Shown: positions 33,701 to 45,700 of the stretch, in pieces
Position numbering within the stretch: the stretch's first letter is position 1
Layout of the letters: every line of letters starts with the position of its first letter
Assembly: GCA_940337035.1 (NCBI GenBank)
Contig: CALNHX010001053.1
Location: forward strand, 62,001 to 126,000
Origin: Agriotes lineatus
Lineage: Eukaryota; Arthropoda; Insecta; Coleoptera; Elateridae
Direction: 5' to 3'
DNA length: 64,000 nucleotides
Made by a program: the position numbers and the translations under genes
The notes under the pieces: generated by a model
Seen by the model: only the letters and a program-made list of their open reading frames with translations
Databases searched by the model: none
Told to the model about the DNA's origin: nothing

Positions 33701-36700
33701 GTAAAGTTTGAAAAAAAATCGTTAGCGCCGTCTTTGAAAAAATCGAAAAAAACTGAAAAACCACAAGAGTAAACACCTACTTCCGGTTATGCGATTTTCT
33801 TCAAAAGCTTGCTGTGGCATCGAAATAGCACACAGAACTTATATATGAAGTTTCAACGCCAAACCTCCTTTCGTTTCTGAGATATTCACAAACAGAGAGA
33901 GAAACACACAGACGGACAGACAGATAGACACACAGACAGACAGACAGACAGACACACAGATAGATAGACAGACCAATGAACAAAAACATGTTCAGGGGAC
34001 GTGTAGGTCTATTAAAAACTCAATTTCGAATTTTTGGGGTCATTGTAATTCTTGGTGGTGGACCTCATCGAGATTCGTATTGAAAGTGGTAGACATCTTG
34101 TGAATTGAATAAAACGCATTTCAGACACTGGTAGTGGACTTTATGGAGCTTCTTGTAGAAAGTTGTAGACATCTTGTGAATCTTATAAAAGGCATTGCAG
34201 TCACTGGTAGTGGACCTTATTGAGTTTCTCGTTGGAGATTGTGGACATCTTGTTATATTTGAATAGAGGGCATTGCGGTCACTGGTAGTGGACATCATCG
34301 AGCTTCGTATTGAAAGTTGTAGACATCGTGTGAATTGAATAAAAGGCATTTCAGTCACTAGTAGTGGACATTATTGAGCTTCTTATTGAAAGTTGTAGAC
34401 ATCTTGTGAATTGTATAAAAGGCATTGCAGTCACTGGTAGGGGACCTTATTGAGTTTCTTGTTGGAGATTGTGGTCATCTTGTCATATTTGGATAGAGGA
34501 CATTGCGGTCACTGGTAGTGGACCTCATCGAGCTTCGTATTGAAAGTTGTAGACATCTTGTGAATTGAATAAAACGCATTTCAGTCACTGGTAGTGGACT
34601 TTATGGAGCTTCTTGTAGAAAGTTGTAGACATCTTGTGAATCTTATAAAAGACATTGCAGTCACTGGTAGTGGACCTTATTGAGTTTCTCGTTGGGGATT
34701 GTGGACATCTTGTTATATTTGAATAGAGGGAATTGCGGTCACTGGTAGTGGACATCATCGAGCTTCGTATTGAAAGTTGTAGACATCGTGTGAATTGAAT
34801 AAAAGGCATTTCAGTCACTGGTAGTGCATTTTATGGAGCTTCTTGTAGAAAGTTGTAGACATCTTGTGAATCTTATAAAAGGCATTGCAGTCACTGGTAG
34901 TGGACCTTATTGAGTTTCTCGTTGGAGATTGTGGACATATTGTTATATTTGAATAGAAGGCATTGCGGTCACTGGTAGTGGACATCATCGAGCTTCGTAT
35001 TGAAAGTTGTAGACATCGTGTGAATTGAATAAAAGGCATTTCAGTCACTGGTATTGCATTTTATTAAGCTACTTATTGAAAGTTGTAGACATCTGTGAAT
35101 TGAATAAAAGCCATTCCAGTCACTGGTAGTGGACTTTATTGAGCTTCTTATTGAAAGTTGTAGACATCTTGTGAATTGTATAAAAGGCATTGCAGTCACT
35201 GGTAGTGAACCTTATTGAGTTTCTTGTTGGAGATTGTGGTCATCTTGTCATATTTGGATAGAGGACATTGCGGTCACTGGTAGTGGACATCATCGAGCTT
35301 CGTATTGAAAGTTGTAGACATCGTGTGAATTGAATAAAAGGCATTTCAGTCACTGGTAGTGCATTTTATTGAGCTGCTTATTGAAAGTTGTAGACATCTG
35401 TGATTTGAATAAAAGGCATTCCAGTCACTGGTAGTGGACATCATCGAGCTTCGTATTGAAAGTTGTAGACATCGTGTGAATTGAATAAAAGGCATTTCAG
35501 TCACTGGTAGTGCATTTTATTGAGCTGCTTATTGAAAGTTGTAGACATCTTGTGAATTGTATAAAAGGCATTGCAGTCACTGGTAGTGGACCTTATTGAG
35601 TTTCTTGTTGGAGATTGTGGTCATCTTGTCATATTTGGATAGAGGACATTGCGGTCACTGGTAGTGGACATCACCGAGCTTCGTATTGAAATTTGTAGAC
35701 ATCGTGTGAATTGAATAAAAGGCATTTCAGTCACTGGTAGTGCATTTTATTGAGCTACTTATTGAAAGTTGTAGACATCTGTGAATTGAATAAAAGCCAG
35801 TCCAGTCACTGGTAGTGGACTTTATTCAGCTTCTTATTGAAAGTTGTAGACATCTTGTGAATCGTATAAAAGGCATTGCAGTCACTGGTAGTGGACCTTA
35901 TTGAGTTTCTCGTTGGAGATTGTGGACATCTTGTTATATTTGAATAGAGGGCATTGCGGTCACTGGTAGTGGACATCATCGAGCTTCGTATTGAAAGTTG
36001 TAGACATCGTGTGAATTGAATAAAAGGCATTTCAGTCACTGGTAGTGCATTTTATTGAGCTACTTATTGAAAGTTGTAGACATCTGTGAATTGAATAAAA
36101 GCCATTCCAGTCACTGGTAGTGGACTTTATTCAGCTTCTTATTGAAAGTTGTAGACATCTTGTGAATCGTATAAAAGGCATTGCAGTCACTGGTAGTGGA
36201 CCTTATTGAGTTTCTTGTTGGAGATTGTGGACATCTTGTCATATTTGGATAGAGGACATTGCGGTCACTGGTAGTGGACCTCATCGAGCTTCGTATTGAA
36301 AGTTGTAGACATCGTGTGAATTGAATAAAAGGCATTTCAGTCACTGGTAGTGCATTTTATTGAGCTACTTATTGAAAGTTGTAGACATCTGTGATTTGAA
36401 TAAAAGGCATTCCAGTCACTGGTAGTGGACTTTATTGAGCTTCTTATTTTGAAAGTTGTAGACAACTTGTGAATTGTATAAAAGGCATTGCAGTCACTGG
36501 TAGTGGACCTTATTGAGTTTCTTGTTGGAGATTGTGGACGTCTTGTCATATTTGGCTAGAGGGCATTGCGGTCACTGGTAGTGGACCGTATCCAGCTTCG
36601 TATTGGAAGTTGTAGACATCTTGTGATTTGAATAAAAGGCATTCCAGTCACTGGTAGTGGACTTTATTGAGCTTCTTATTGAAAGTTGTAGACATCTTGT

Positions 36701-39700
36701 GAATCGTATAAAAGGTATTGCAGTCACTGGTAGTGGACCTCATTGAGTTTCTCGTTAGAGATTGTGAACATCTTGTTATATTTCGATAGAAGGCATTGCG
36801 GTCACTGGTAGTGGACCTTAACCAGCTTCGTATTGGAAGTTGTGGACATCTTGTGATTTGAACAAAAGGCATTGCAGCCACTGATAGTGGACCTCATCGA
36901 GTTTTGTATTGAAAGTTGTAGACATCTTGTGAATTGAATAAAAGGCATTTCAGTCACTGGTAGTGGACTTTATGGAGCTTCTTATTGTAAGTTGTAGACA
37001 TCTTGTGAATCGTATAAAAGGTATTGCAGTCACTGGTAGTGGACCTCATTGAGTTTCTCGTTAGAGATTGTGAACATCTTGTTATATTTCGATAGAGGGC
37101 ATTGCGGTCACTGGTAGTGGACCTTAACCAGCTTCGTATTGGAAGTTGTAGACATCTTGTGATTTAGACAAAAGGCATTGCAGTCACTGTTAGTAGACCT
37201 CATCGAGCTTCGTATTGAAAGTTGTAGACATCTTGTGAATTGAATAAAAGGCATTTTAGTCACTGGTAGTGGACTTTATGGAGATTCTTATTGAAAGTTG
37301 TAGACATCCTGTGAATCGTATAAAAGGCATTTCAGTCACTGGTAGTGGACCTTATTGAGTTTCTCGTTGGAGATTGTGGACATCTGGTCATATTTGGATA
37401 GAGGGCATTGCGGTCACTGGTAGTGGACCTTATCCAGCTTATTACTGGAAGTTGTAGACATCTTGAGATTTGGACAAAAGGCATTGCAGTCAGTGTTAGT
37501 GGACATCATCGAGTTTCGTATTGAAAGTTGTACACATCTTGTGAATTGAATAAAAGGCATTTCAGTCACTGGTATTGGACTTTATTGAGCTTCTTATTGA
37601 AAGTTGTAGCTATCTTGTAAATTGTATAAAAAGCATTGCAGTCACTGGTAGTGGACCTCATCGAGCTTCGTATAGGAAGTTCTAGACATCTTATGATTTG
37701 GATAAAAGGCATTGCAGTCACTGGTAGTGGACCTTATTGACTTTCTTGTTGGAGATTGTGGACGCCTTGTCATATTTAGATAGAGGGCATTGCGGTCACT
37801 GGTAGTGGACCTCATCCAGCTTCGTATTGGAAGTTGTGGACATCTTGTGATTTGAACAAAAGGCATTGCAGTCACTGATAGTGGACCTCATCGAGTTATG
37901 TATTGAAAGTTGTAGACATCTTGTGAATTGAATAAAAGGCATTTCAGTCACTGGTAGTGGACTTTATGGAGCTTCTTATTGAAAGTTGTATCCATCTTGT
38001 GAATCGTATAAAAGGTATTGCAGTCACTGGTAGTGGACCTCATTGTGTTTCTTGTTAGAGATTGTGAACATCTTGTTATATTTCGATACATGGCATTGCG
38101 GTCACTGGTAGTGGACCTTAACCAGCTTCGTATTGGAAGTTGTAGACATCTTGTGATTTCGACAAAAGGCATTGCAGTCACTGTTAGTGGACCTCATCGA
38201 GCTCCGTATTGAAAGTTGTAGACATCTTGTGAATTGAATAAAAGGCATTTTAGTCACTGGTAGTGGACTTTATGGAGATTCTTATTGAAAGTTGTAGACA
38301 TCTTGTGAATCGTATAAAAGGCATTTCAGTCACTGGTAGTGGACCTTATTGAGTTTCTCGTTGGAGATTGTGGACATCTGGTCATATTTGGATAGAGGGC
38401 ATTGCGGTCACCGGTAGTGGATCTTATCCAGCTTATTACTGGAAGTTGTAGACATCTTGTGATTTGGACAAAAGGCATTGCAGTCAGTGTTAGTGGACAT
38501 CATCGAGTTTCGTATTGAAAGTTGTAGACATCGTGTGAATTGAATAAAAGGCATTTCAGTCACTGGTATTGCATTTTATTAAGCTACTTATTGAAAGTTG
38601 TAGACATCTGTGAATTGAATAAAAGCCATTCCAGTCACTGGTAGTGGACTTTATTGAGCTTCTTATTGAAAGTTGTAGACATCTTGTGAATTGTATAAAA
38701 GGCATTGCAGTCACTGGTAGTGAACCTTATTGAGTTTCTTGTTGGAGATTGTGGTCATCTTGTCATATTTGGATAGAGGACATTGCGGTCACTGGTAGTG
38801 GACATCATCGAGCTTCGTATTGAAAGTTGTAGACATCGTGTGAATTGAATAAAAGGCATTTCAGTCACTGGTAGTGCATTTTATTGAGCTGCTTATTGAA
38901 AGTTGTAGACATCTGTGATTTGAATAAAAGGCATTCCAGTCACTGGTAGTGGACATCATCGAGCTTCGTATTGAAAGTTGTAGACATCGTGTGAATTGAA
39001 TAAAAGGCATTTCAGTCACTGGTAGTGCATTTTATTGAGCTGCTTATTGAAAGTTGTAGACATCTTGTGAATTGTATAAAAGGCATTGCAGTCACTGGTA
39101 GTGGACCTTATTGAGTTTCTTGTTGGAGATTGTGGTCATCTTGTCATATTTGGATAGAGGACATTGCGGTCACTGGTAGTGGACATCACCGAGCTTCGTA
39201 TTGAAAGTTGTAGACATCGTGTGAATTGAATAAAAGGCATTTCAGTCACTGGTAGTGCATTTTATTGAGTTACTTATTGAAAGTTGTAGACATCTGTGAA
39301 TTGAATAAAAGCCAGTCCAGTCACTGGTAGTGGACTTTATTCAGCTTCTTATTGAAAGTTGTAGACATCTTGTGAATCGTATAAAAGGCATTGCAGTCAC
39401 TGGTAGTGGACCTTATTGAGTTTCTCGTTGGAGATTGTGGACATCTTGTTATATTTGAATAGAGGGCATTGCGGTCACTGGTAGTGGACATCATCGAGCT
39501 TCTTATTGAAAGTTGTAGACATCGTGTGAATTGAATAAAAGGCATTTCAGTCACTGGTAGTGCATTTTATTGAGCTACTTATTGAAAGTTGTAGACATCT
39601 GTGAATTGAATAAAAGCCATTCCAGTCACTGGTAGTGGACTTTATTCAGCTTCTTATTGAAAGTTGTAGACATCTTGTGAATCGTATAAAAGGCATTGCA

Positions 39701-42700
39701 GTCACTGGTAGTGGACCTTATTGAGTTTCTTGTTGGAGATTGTGGACATCTTGTCATATTTGGATAGAGGACATTGCGGCCACTGGTAGTGGACCTCATC
39801 GAGCTTCGTATTGAAAGTTGTAGACATCGTGTGAATTGAATAAAAGGCATTTCAGTCACTGGTAGTGCATTTTATTGAGCTACATATTGAAAGTTGTAGA
39901 CATCTGTGATTTGAATAAAAGGCATTCCAGTCACTGGTAGTGGACTTTATTGAGCTTCTTATTGAAAGTTGTAGACAACTTGTGAATTGTATAAAAGGCA
40001 TTGCAGGCACTGGTAGTGGACCTTATTGAGTTTCTTGTTGGAGATTGTGGACGTCTTGTCATATTTGGCTAGAGGGCATTGCGGTCACTGGTAGTGGACC
40101 GTATCCAGCTTCGTATTGGAAGTTGTAGACATCTTGTGATTTGAATAAAAGGCATTCCAGTCACTGGTAGTGGACTTTATTGAGCTTCTTATTGAAAGTT
40201 GTAGACATCTTGTGAATCGTATAAAAGGTATTGCAGTCACTGGTAGTGGACCTCATTGAGTTTCTCGTTAAAGATTGTGAACATCTTGTTATATTTCGAT
40301 AGAAGGCATTGCGGTCACTGGTAGTGGACCTTAACCAGCTTCGTATTGGAAGTTGTGGACATCTTGTGATTTGAACAAAAGGCATTGCAGCCACTGATAG
40401 TGGACCTCATCGAGTTTTGTATTGAAAGTTGTAGACATCTTGTGAATTGAATAAAAGGCATTTCAGTCACTGGTAGTGGACTTTATGGAGCTTCTTATTG
40501 TAAGTTGTAGACATCTTGTGAATCGTATAAAAGGTATTGCAGTCACTGGTAGTGGACCTCATTGAGATTCTCGTTAGAGATTGTGAACATCTTGTTATAT
40601 TTCGATAGAGGGCATTGCGGTCACTGGTAGTGGACCTTAACCAGCTTCGTATTGGAAGTTGTAGACATCTTGTGATTTAGACAAAAGGCATTGCAGTCAC
40701 TGTTAGTAGACCTCATCGAGCTTCGTATTGAAAGTTGTAGACATCTTGTGAATTGAATAAAAGGCATTTTAGTCACTGGTAGTGGACTTTATGGAGATTC
40801 TTATTGAAAGTTGTAGACATCCTGTGAATCGTATAAAAGGCATTTCAGTCACTGGTAGTGGACCTTATTGAGTTTCTCGTTGGAGATTGTGGACATCTGG
40901 TCATATTTGGATAGAGGGCATTGCGGTCACTGGTAGTGGACCTTATCCAGCTTATTACTGGAAGTTGTAGACAACTTGTGATTTGGACAAAAGGCATTGC
41001 AGTCAGTGTTAGTGGACATCATCGAGTTTCGTATTGAAAGTTGTACACATCTTGTGAATTGAATAAAAGGCATTTCAGTCACTGGTATTGGACTTTATTG
41101 AGCTTCTTATTGAAAGTTGTAGCTATCTTGTAAATTGTATAAAAAGCATTGCAGTCACTGGTAGTGGACCTCATCGAGCTTCGTATAGGAAGTTCTAGAC
41201 ATCTTATGATTTGGATAAAAGGCATTGCAGTCACTGGTAGTGGACCTTATTGACTTTCTTGTTGGAGATTGTGGACGCCTTGTCATATTTAGATAGAGGG
41301 CATTGCGGTCACTGGTAGTGGACCTCATCCAGCTTCGTATTGGAAGTTGTGGACATCTTGTGATTTGAACAAAAGGCATTGCAGTCACTGATAGTGGACC
41401 TCATCGAGTTATGTATTGAAAGTTGTAGACATCTTGTGAATTGAATAAAAGGCATTTCAGTCACTGGTAGTGGACTTTATGGAGCTTCTTATTGAAAGTT
41501 GTATCCATCTTGTGAATCGTATAAAAGGTATTGCAGTCACTGGTAGTGGACCTCATTGTGTTTCTCGTTAGAGATTGTGAACATCTTGTTATATTTCGAT
41601 AGATGGCATTGCGGTCACTGGTAGTGGACCTTAACCAGCTTCGTATTGGAAGTTGTAGACATCTTGTGATTTCGACAAAAGGCATTGCAGTCACTGTTAG
41701 TGGACCTCATCGAGCTCCGTATTGAAAGTTGTAGACATCTTGTGAATTGAATAAAAGGCATTTTAGTCACTGGTAGTGGACTTTATGGAGATTCTTATTG
41801 AAAGTTGTAGACATCTTGTGAATCGTATAAAAGGCATTTCAGTCACTGGTAGTGGACCTTATTGAGTTTCTCGTTGGAGATTGTGGACATCTGGTCATAT
41901 TTGGATAGAGGGCATTGCGGTCACTGGTAGTGGATCTTATCCAGCTTATTACTGGAAGTTGTAGACATCTTGTGATTTGGACAAAAGGCATTGCAGTCAG
42001 TGTTAGTGGACATCATCGAGTTTCGTATTGAAAGTTGTACACATCTTGTGAATTGAATAAAAGGCATTTCAGTCACTGGTATTGGACTTTATTGAGCTTC
42101 TTATTGAAAGTTGTAGACATCTTGTAAATTGTATAAAAAGCATTGCAGTCACTGGTAGTGGACCTCATCGAGCTTCGTATAGGAAGTTGTAGACATCTTA
42201 TGATTTGGATAAAAGGCATTGCAGTCACTGGTAGTGGACCTTATTGACTTTCTTGTTGGAGATTGTGGACGCCTTGTCATATTTAGATAGAGGGCATTGC
42301 GGTTACTGGTAGTGGACCTCATCCAGCTTCGTATTGGAAGTTGTAAGACATCTTGTGATTTGGACAAAAGGCATTGCAGTCACTGATACTGGACCTCATC
42401 GAGCTTCGTAATGAAAGTTGTAGACATCTTGTGAATTAAATAAAAGGCATTTCAGTCACTGGTAGTGGACCTTATTGAGTTTCTTGTTGGAGATTGTGGA
42501 CGTCTTGTCATTTTTTTAGAGGGCATTGCGGTGACTGATAGGGGACCTCATCCAGCTTCGTATTGGAAGTTGTAGACATCTTGTAATTTGGACAAAAGGC
42601 ATTGCAGTCACTGGTAGTTGACCTCATTGAGATTCGTATTGAAAGTTGTAGACATCTTGTGAATTGAATAAAAGGCATTTCAGTCACTGGTAGTGGACTT

Positions 42701-45700
42701 TATCCAGCTTCGTATTGGAAATTGTAGACATCTTGTAATTTGGACAAAAACCATTGCAGTCACAGATAGTGGACCTCATCGAGCTTCGTATTGAAAGTTG
42801 TAGACAACTTGCGAATTGAATAAAAGGCATTTCAGTCACTGGAGTGGACTTTATGGAGCTTCGTATTGAAAGTTGCAGACATCTTGTGAATCGTATAAAA
42901 GGCATTGCAGTAACTGGTAGTGGACCTCATCGAGCTTTGTATAGGAAGTTGTAGACATCTTATGATTTGGATAAAAGGCATTGCAGTCACTGTTAGTGGA
43001 CCTTATTGAGTTTCTTGTCGGAGATTGTGAACGTCTTGTCATATTTGGATAGAGGGCATTGCGGTCACTGGTAGTGGACCTCATCCAGCTTCGTATTGGA
43101 AGTTGTAGGCATCTTGTGATTTGCACAAAAGGCATTGCAGTCACTGATAGTGGACCTCATGGAGCTTCGTACTGGAAGCTGTACACATCTTGTGATTTGG
43201 ATAAAAGGCATTGCAGTCGCTGGTAGTGGACCTCAGTGGGCTTCGTATTGGAAGTTGTAGACATCTTGTGATTTGGATAAAAAGTACTGTAGTCGCTGGT
43301 AATGGACTTTATTGAGTTTATTGTTGGAGATTGTGGACATCTTGCCATATTTGGATAGAGGGCATTGCGGTCACTGGTAGTAGACCTCATCGAGCTTCCT
43401 ATTGGAAGTGGTAGACATCGTGTGATTTGGATAAAAGGCATTGCAGACACTGGTGGTGGACCTCACCGAGCTTCGTACTGGGAGTTGTAAACATCCTGTG
43501 ATTTGCATAAAAGTCATTGTAGTGACGGGTAGTAGATCTTATTGGGCTTCTTGTTGAAGATTATAGACATCTTGTTACATTTGGATAGAGAGCATTGCAG
43601 TCACTGGTAGTTAATTACACCTATACTTGGATTGGTGCGCAGTTGAAAGTAATGCGATTACTGCAGACCGAGCGCATTCAGTGTTGAGTTAAGAGGCTGT
43701 ACTTGCATGGGTGTTCTAAAACTTCTGTGAGCAAACGGAGTATTCTTGGTTCAACGTGCTTGGAGAAGTAACAATTACAGGTATTCGTTAAATGATCTAA
43801 AAGTAAAAAGTTGTAATAAAGTGAATAAGATATTTAATGGAACTACTTACATTTTCCATGTTTTCAAATGATAATAATTGTAATAAATATGTTTTCGACT
43901 GACTTTTTACTTTCATAATTTTTGACGTTGACAGTTGTAGAACTGTCATATTTTTTTAAAGTAAGAAACGACTATCATGTGTAATAATTTTGATCATGCA
44001 TAAGCTTGGATTGAGAGTGATTGTTCTGCTGAAGCTAGAAAATTTATTAAATAACTTTATATTAAAAGGCATATATTTTATATAAATTCATCTAAACAGA
44101 AATTTGTTCTAATCTAAAAATTCATACCATACAGGCTTATATCATCTTTGATCTACCCGAACTGGTTAAATTAAACATACTAGATAGCATCAATAAAGGC
44201 AAAGTAAGGGGTATAGCAATATATACATTCAGTGCAACGCACAACAATCGAACAATGAAATAGGAAGCATATCTAGAAAAACTAAAAGAATTATTGAAAC
44301 AGATCAAATGGGACGTTGGGCTTTGTGAAACAAGTCTTCCTGGAGACAGAAATATACCACTGAAGTACGATCAAGTTTTATATCAACTCAGTTCTGATAC
44401 CAATCACTATATTGGCGGCGCAGCCTTTATATTCAACAAGAAAGGTAAACGACTGTAACAAAATACCGAGCAGTCAAATCATATAGTATACATTACAATC
44501 AAGATATCAGATCGATATGACATGAAGATAATCCATAGATACGCACCAACAAGCTCATCTGAGAATGATGAAGCGGACCATTTTACGAAGACAACAAAAG
44601 CAAAAAGTTTTTGTGGCGTATATGTTCAAATGTTTATTAGGGTGCTTTTGGAATTTTAAAATCATGTATATTACAACATCAGAAAGTATGAAGTTATTAT
44701 TTGACATTTGTTACAAGATGAGGTATTCATCTTCTTCTTTTTCTGCAGTCTTTGGAAATATTTTCATTGCGTTTATTGTGGAAAGTTTTGATCACGATTA
44801 TGATCACGTTGCGAAATTAGCCTCTGTCAGCCACTGTCTATAAAATGCCATTGACAAGAATTAAGTATAATTTTCTGGTGTTATAATACACAACTTTAAA
44901 ACTCTAAAGGTATCTTTGATGAACTTTCTTTTTATTCATACTATACAGGGTGTTCAGTAAAGAATGGGACACCGATTAGTCATAGATTACTTACGTTATA
45001 ATAAATCAATTAAACCTAATATACGTTAGTACGTTAGTATAAAGTTCCTTCAGTAAGAAGTTATAAGGCCTTGAAGTTCAATTTGTTATTATTTATTTTT
45101 TTGTTAATTTCCACAAATGTAGAGATACCGATTTGAATTTTGGTATACATACTTACTATTATGTGCTGCACTAATAGGAAAATGATTTATAAACTATATT
45201 TAACTGTAAGGGGCACTTTACCTACCTTTCAAAATTTGTTTACCTCTAACTTCGTTATCTGCAACATTTTTTAAAATTTTAGGATATTATCTGAAAGAAA
45301 ATTAAAAAAACAAAAATAATGTACTCTTAGTTCTTAAGCCTAAAAGCAACCGTTTAGCTTAAAATGCCTATCAAAATTTTTGATTGTCATTACGACGTGC
45401 AATTATCAAGTGGCCATGATCACAAAATCAGTGGGTAATGATTGTAATCTAGTAAACAACAACAAGAAATCAATTAATGACGTTGGTGACATCAGTTTTT
45501 TTCTTTCGTGCTTACGAAAATGCTGCGACATAACGAACCTTTCAGCATTAGAGAATTCGTTATGTAGAGGCATTTTCTTAAACACAAAAGAACACATTTT
45601 TATGTCACTATGTCATTAACTGAATTATCATTGGTTTTTACTAGATGACCTTTGTTTTTGTGATCATGGCTACTTGATAATTGCACGTCTTAATGAGAAC

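Larger units (their letters stand above)
34051..43610. repeat. Intronic satellite array, 76-77 bp monomer, about 125 copies, higher-order structure
   Basis: The monomer core is TCACTGGTAGTGGAC, then GTATTGAAAGTTGTAGACAT, then ATAAAAGGCATT. At least three monomer types alternate: one with TCATCGAGCTTCG, one with TTTATTGAGCTTCTT, one with TTATTGAGTTTCTTG and GAGATTGTGG. They form three- or four-monomer units (229-230 and 305 bp). Larger units repeat at about 994 bp (36648 and 37642; 41155 and 42149) and at 3515 bp (35041 and 38556). The last units, beyond about 42900, are the most diverged, as expected at an array edge. There is no CRISPR-like spacer structure. Confidence 0.97.

Noticed and set aside
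34065..43450. Family of 70-97 codon antisense ORFs as a multigene family
   Set aside because: They are read through satellite monomers in all three phases and repeat with array periodicity; no start context, domain or independent conservation.
34051..43610. CRISPR-like array
   Set aside because: Units are contiguous variants of one 76-77 bp monomer with no distinct spacers, in insect DNA.
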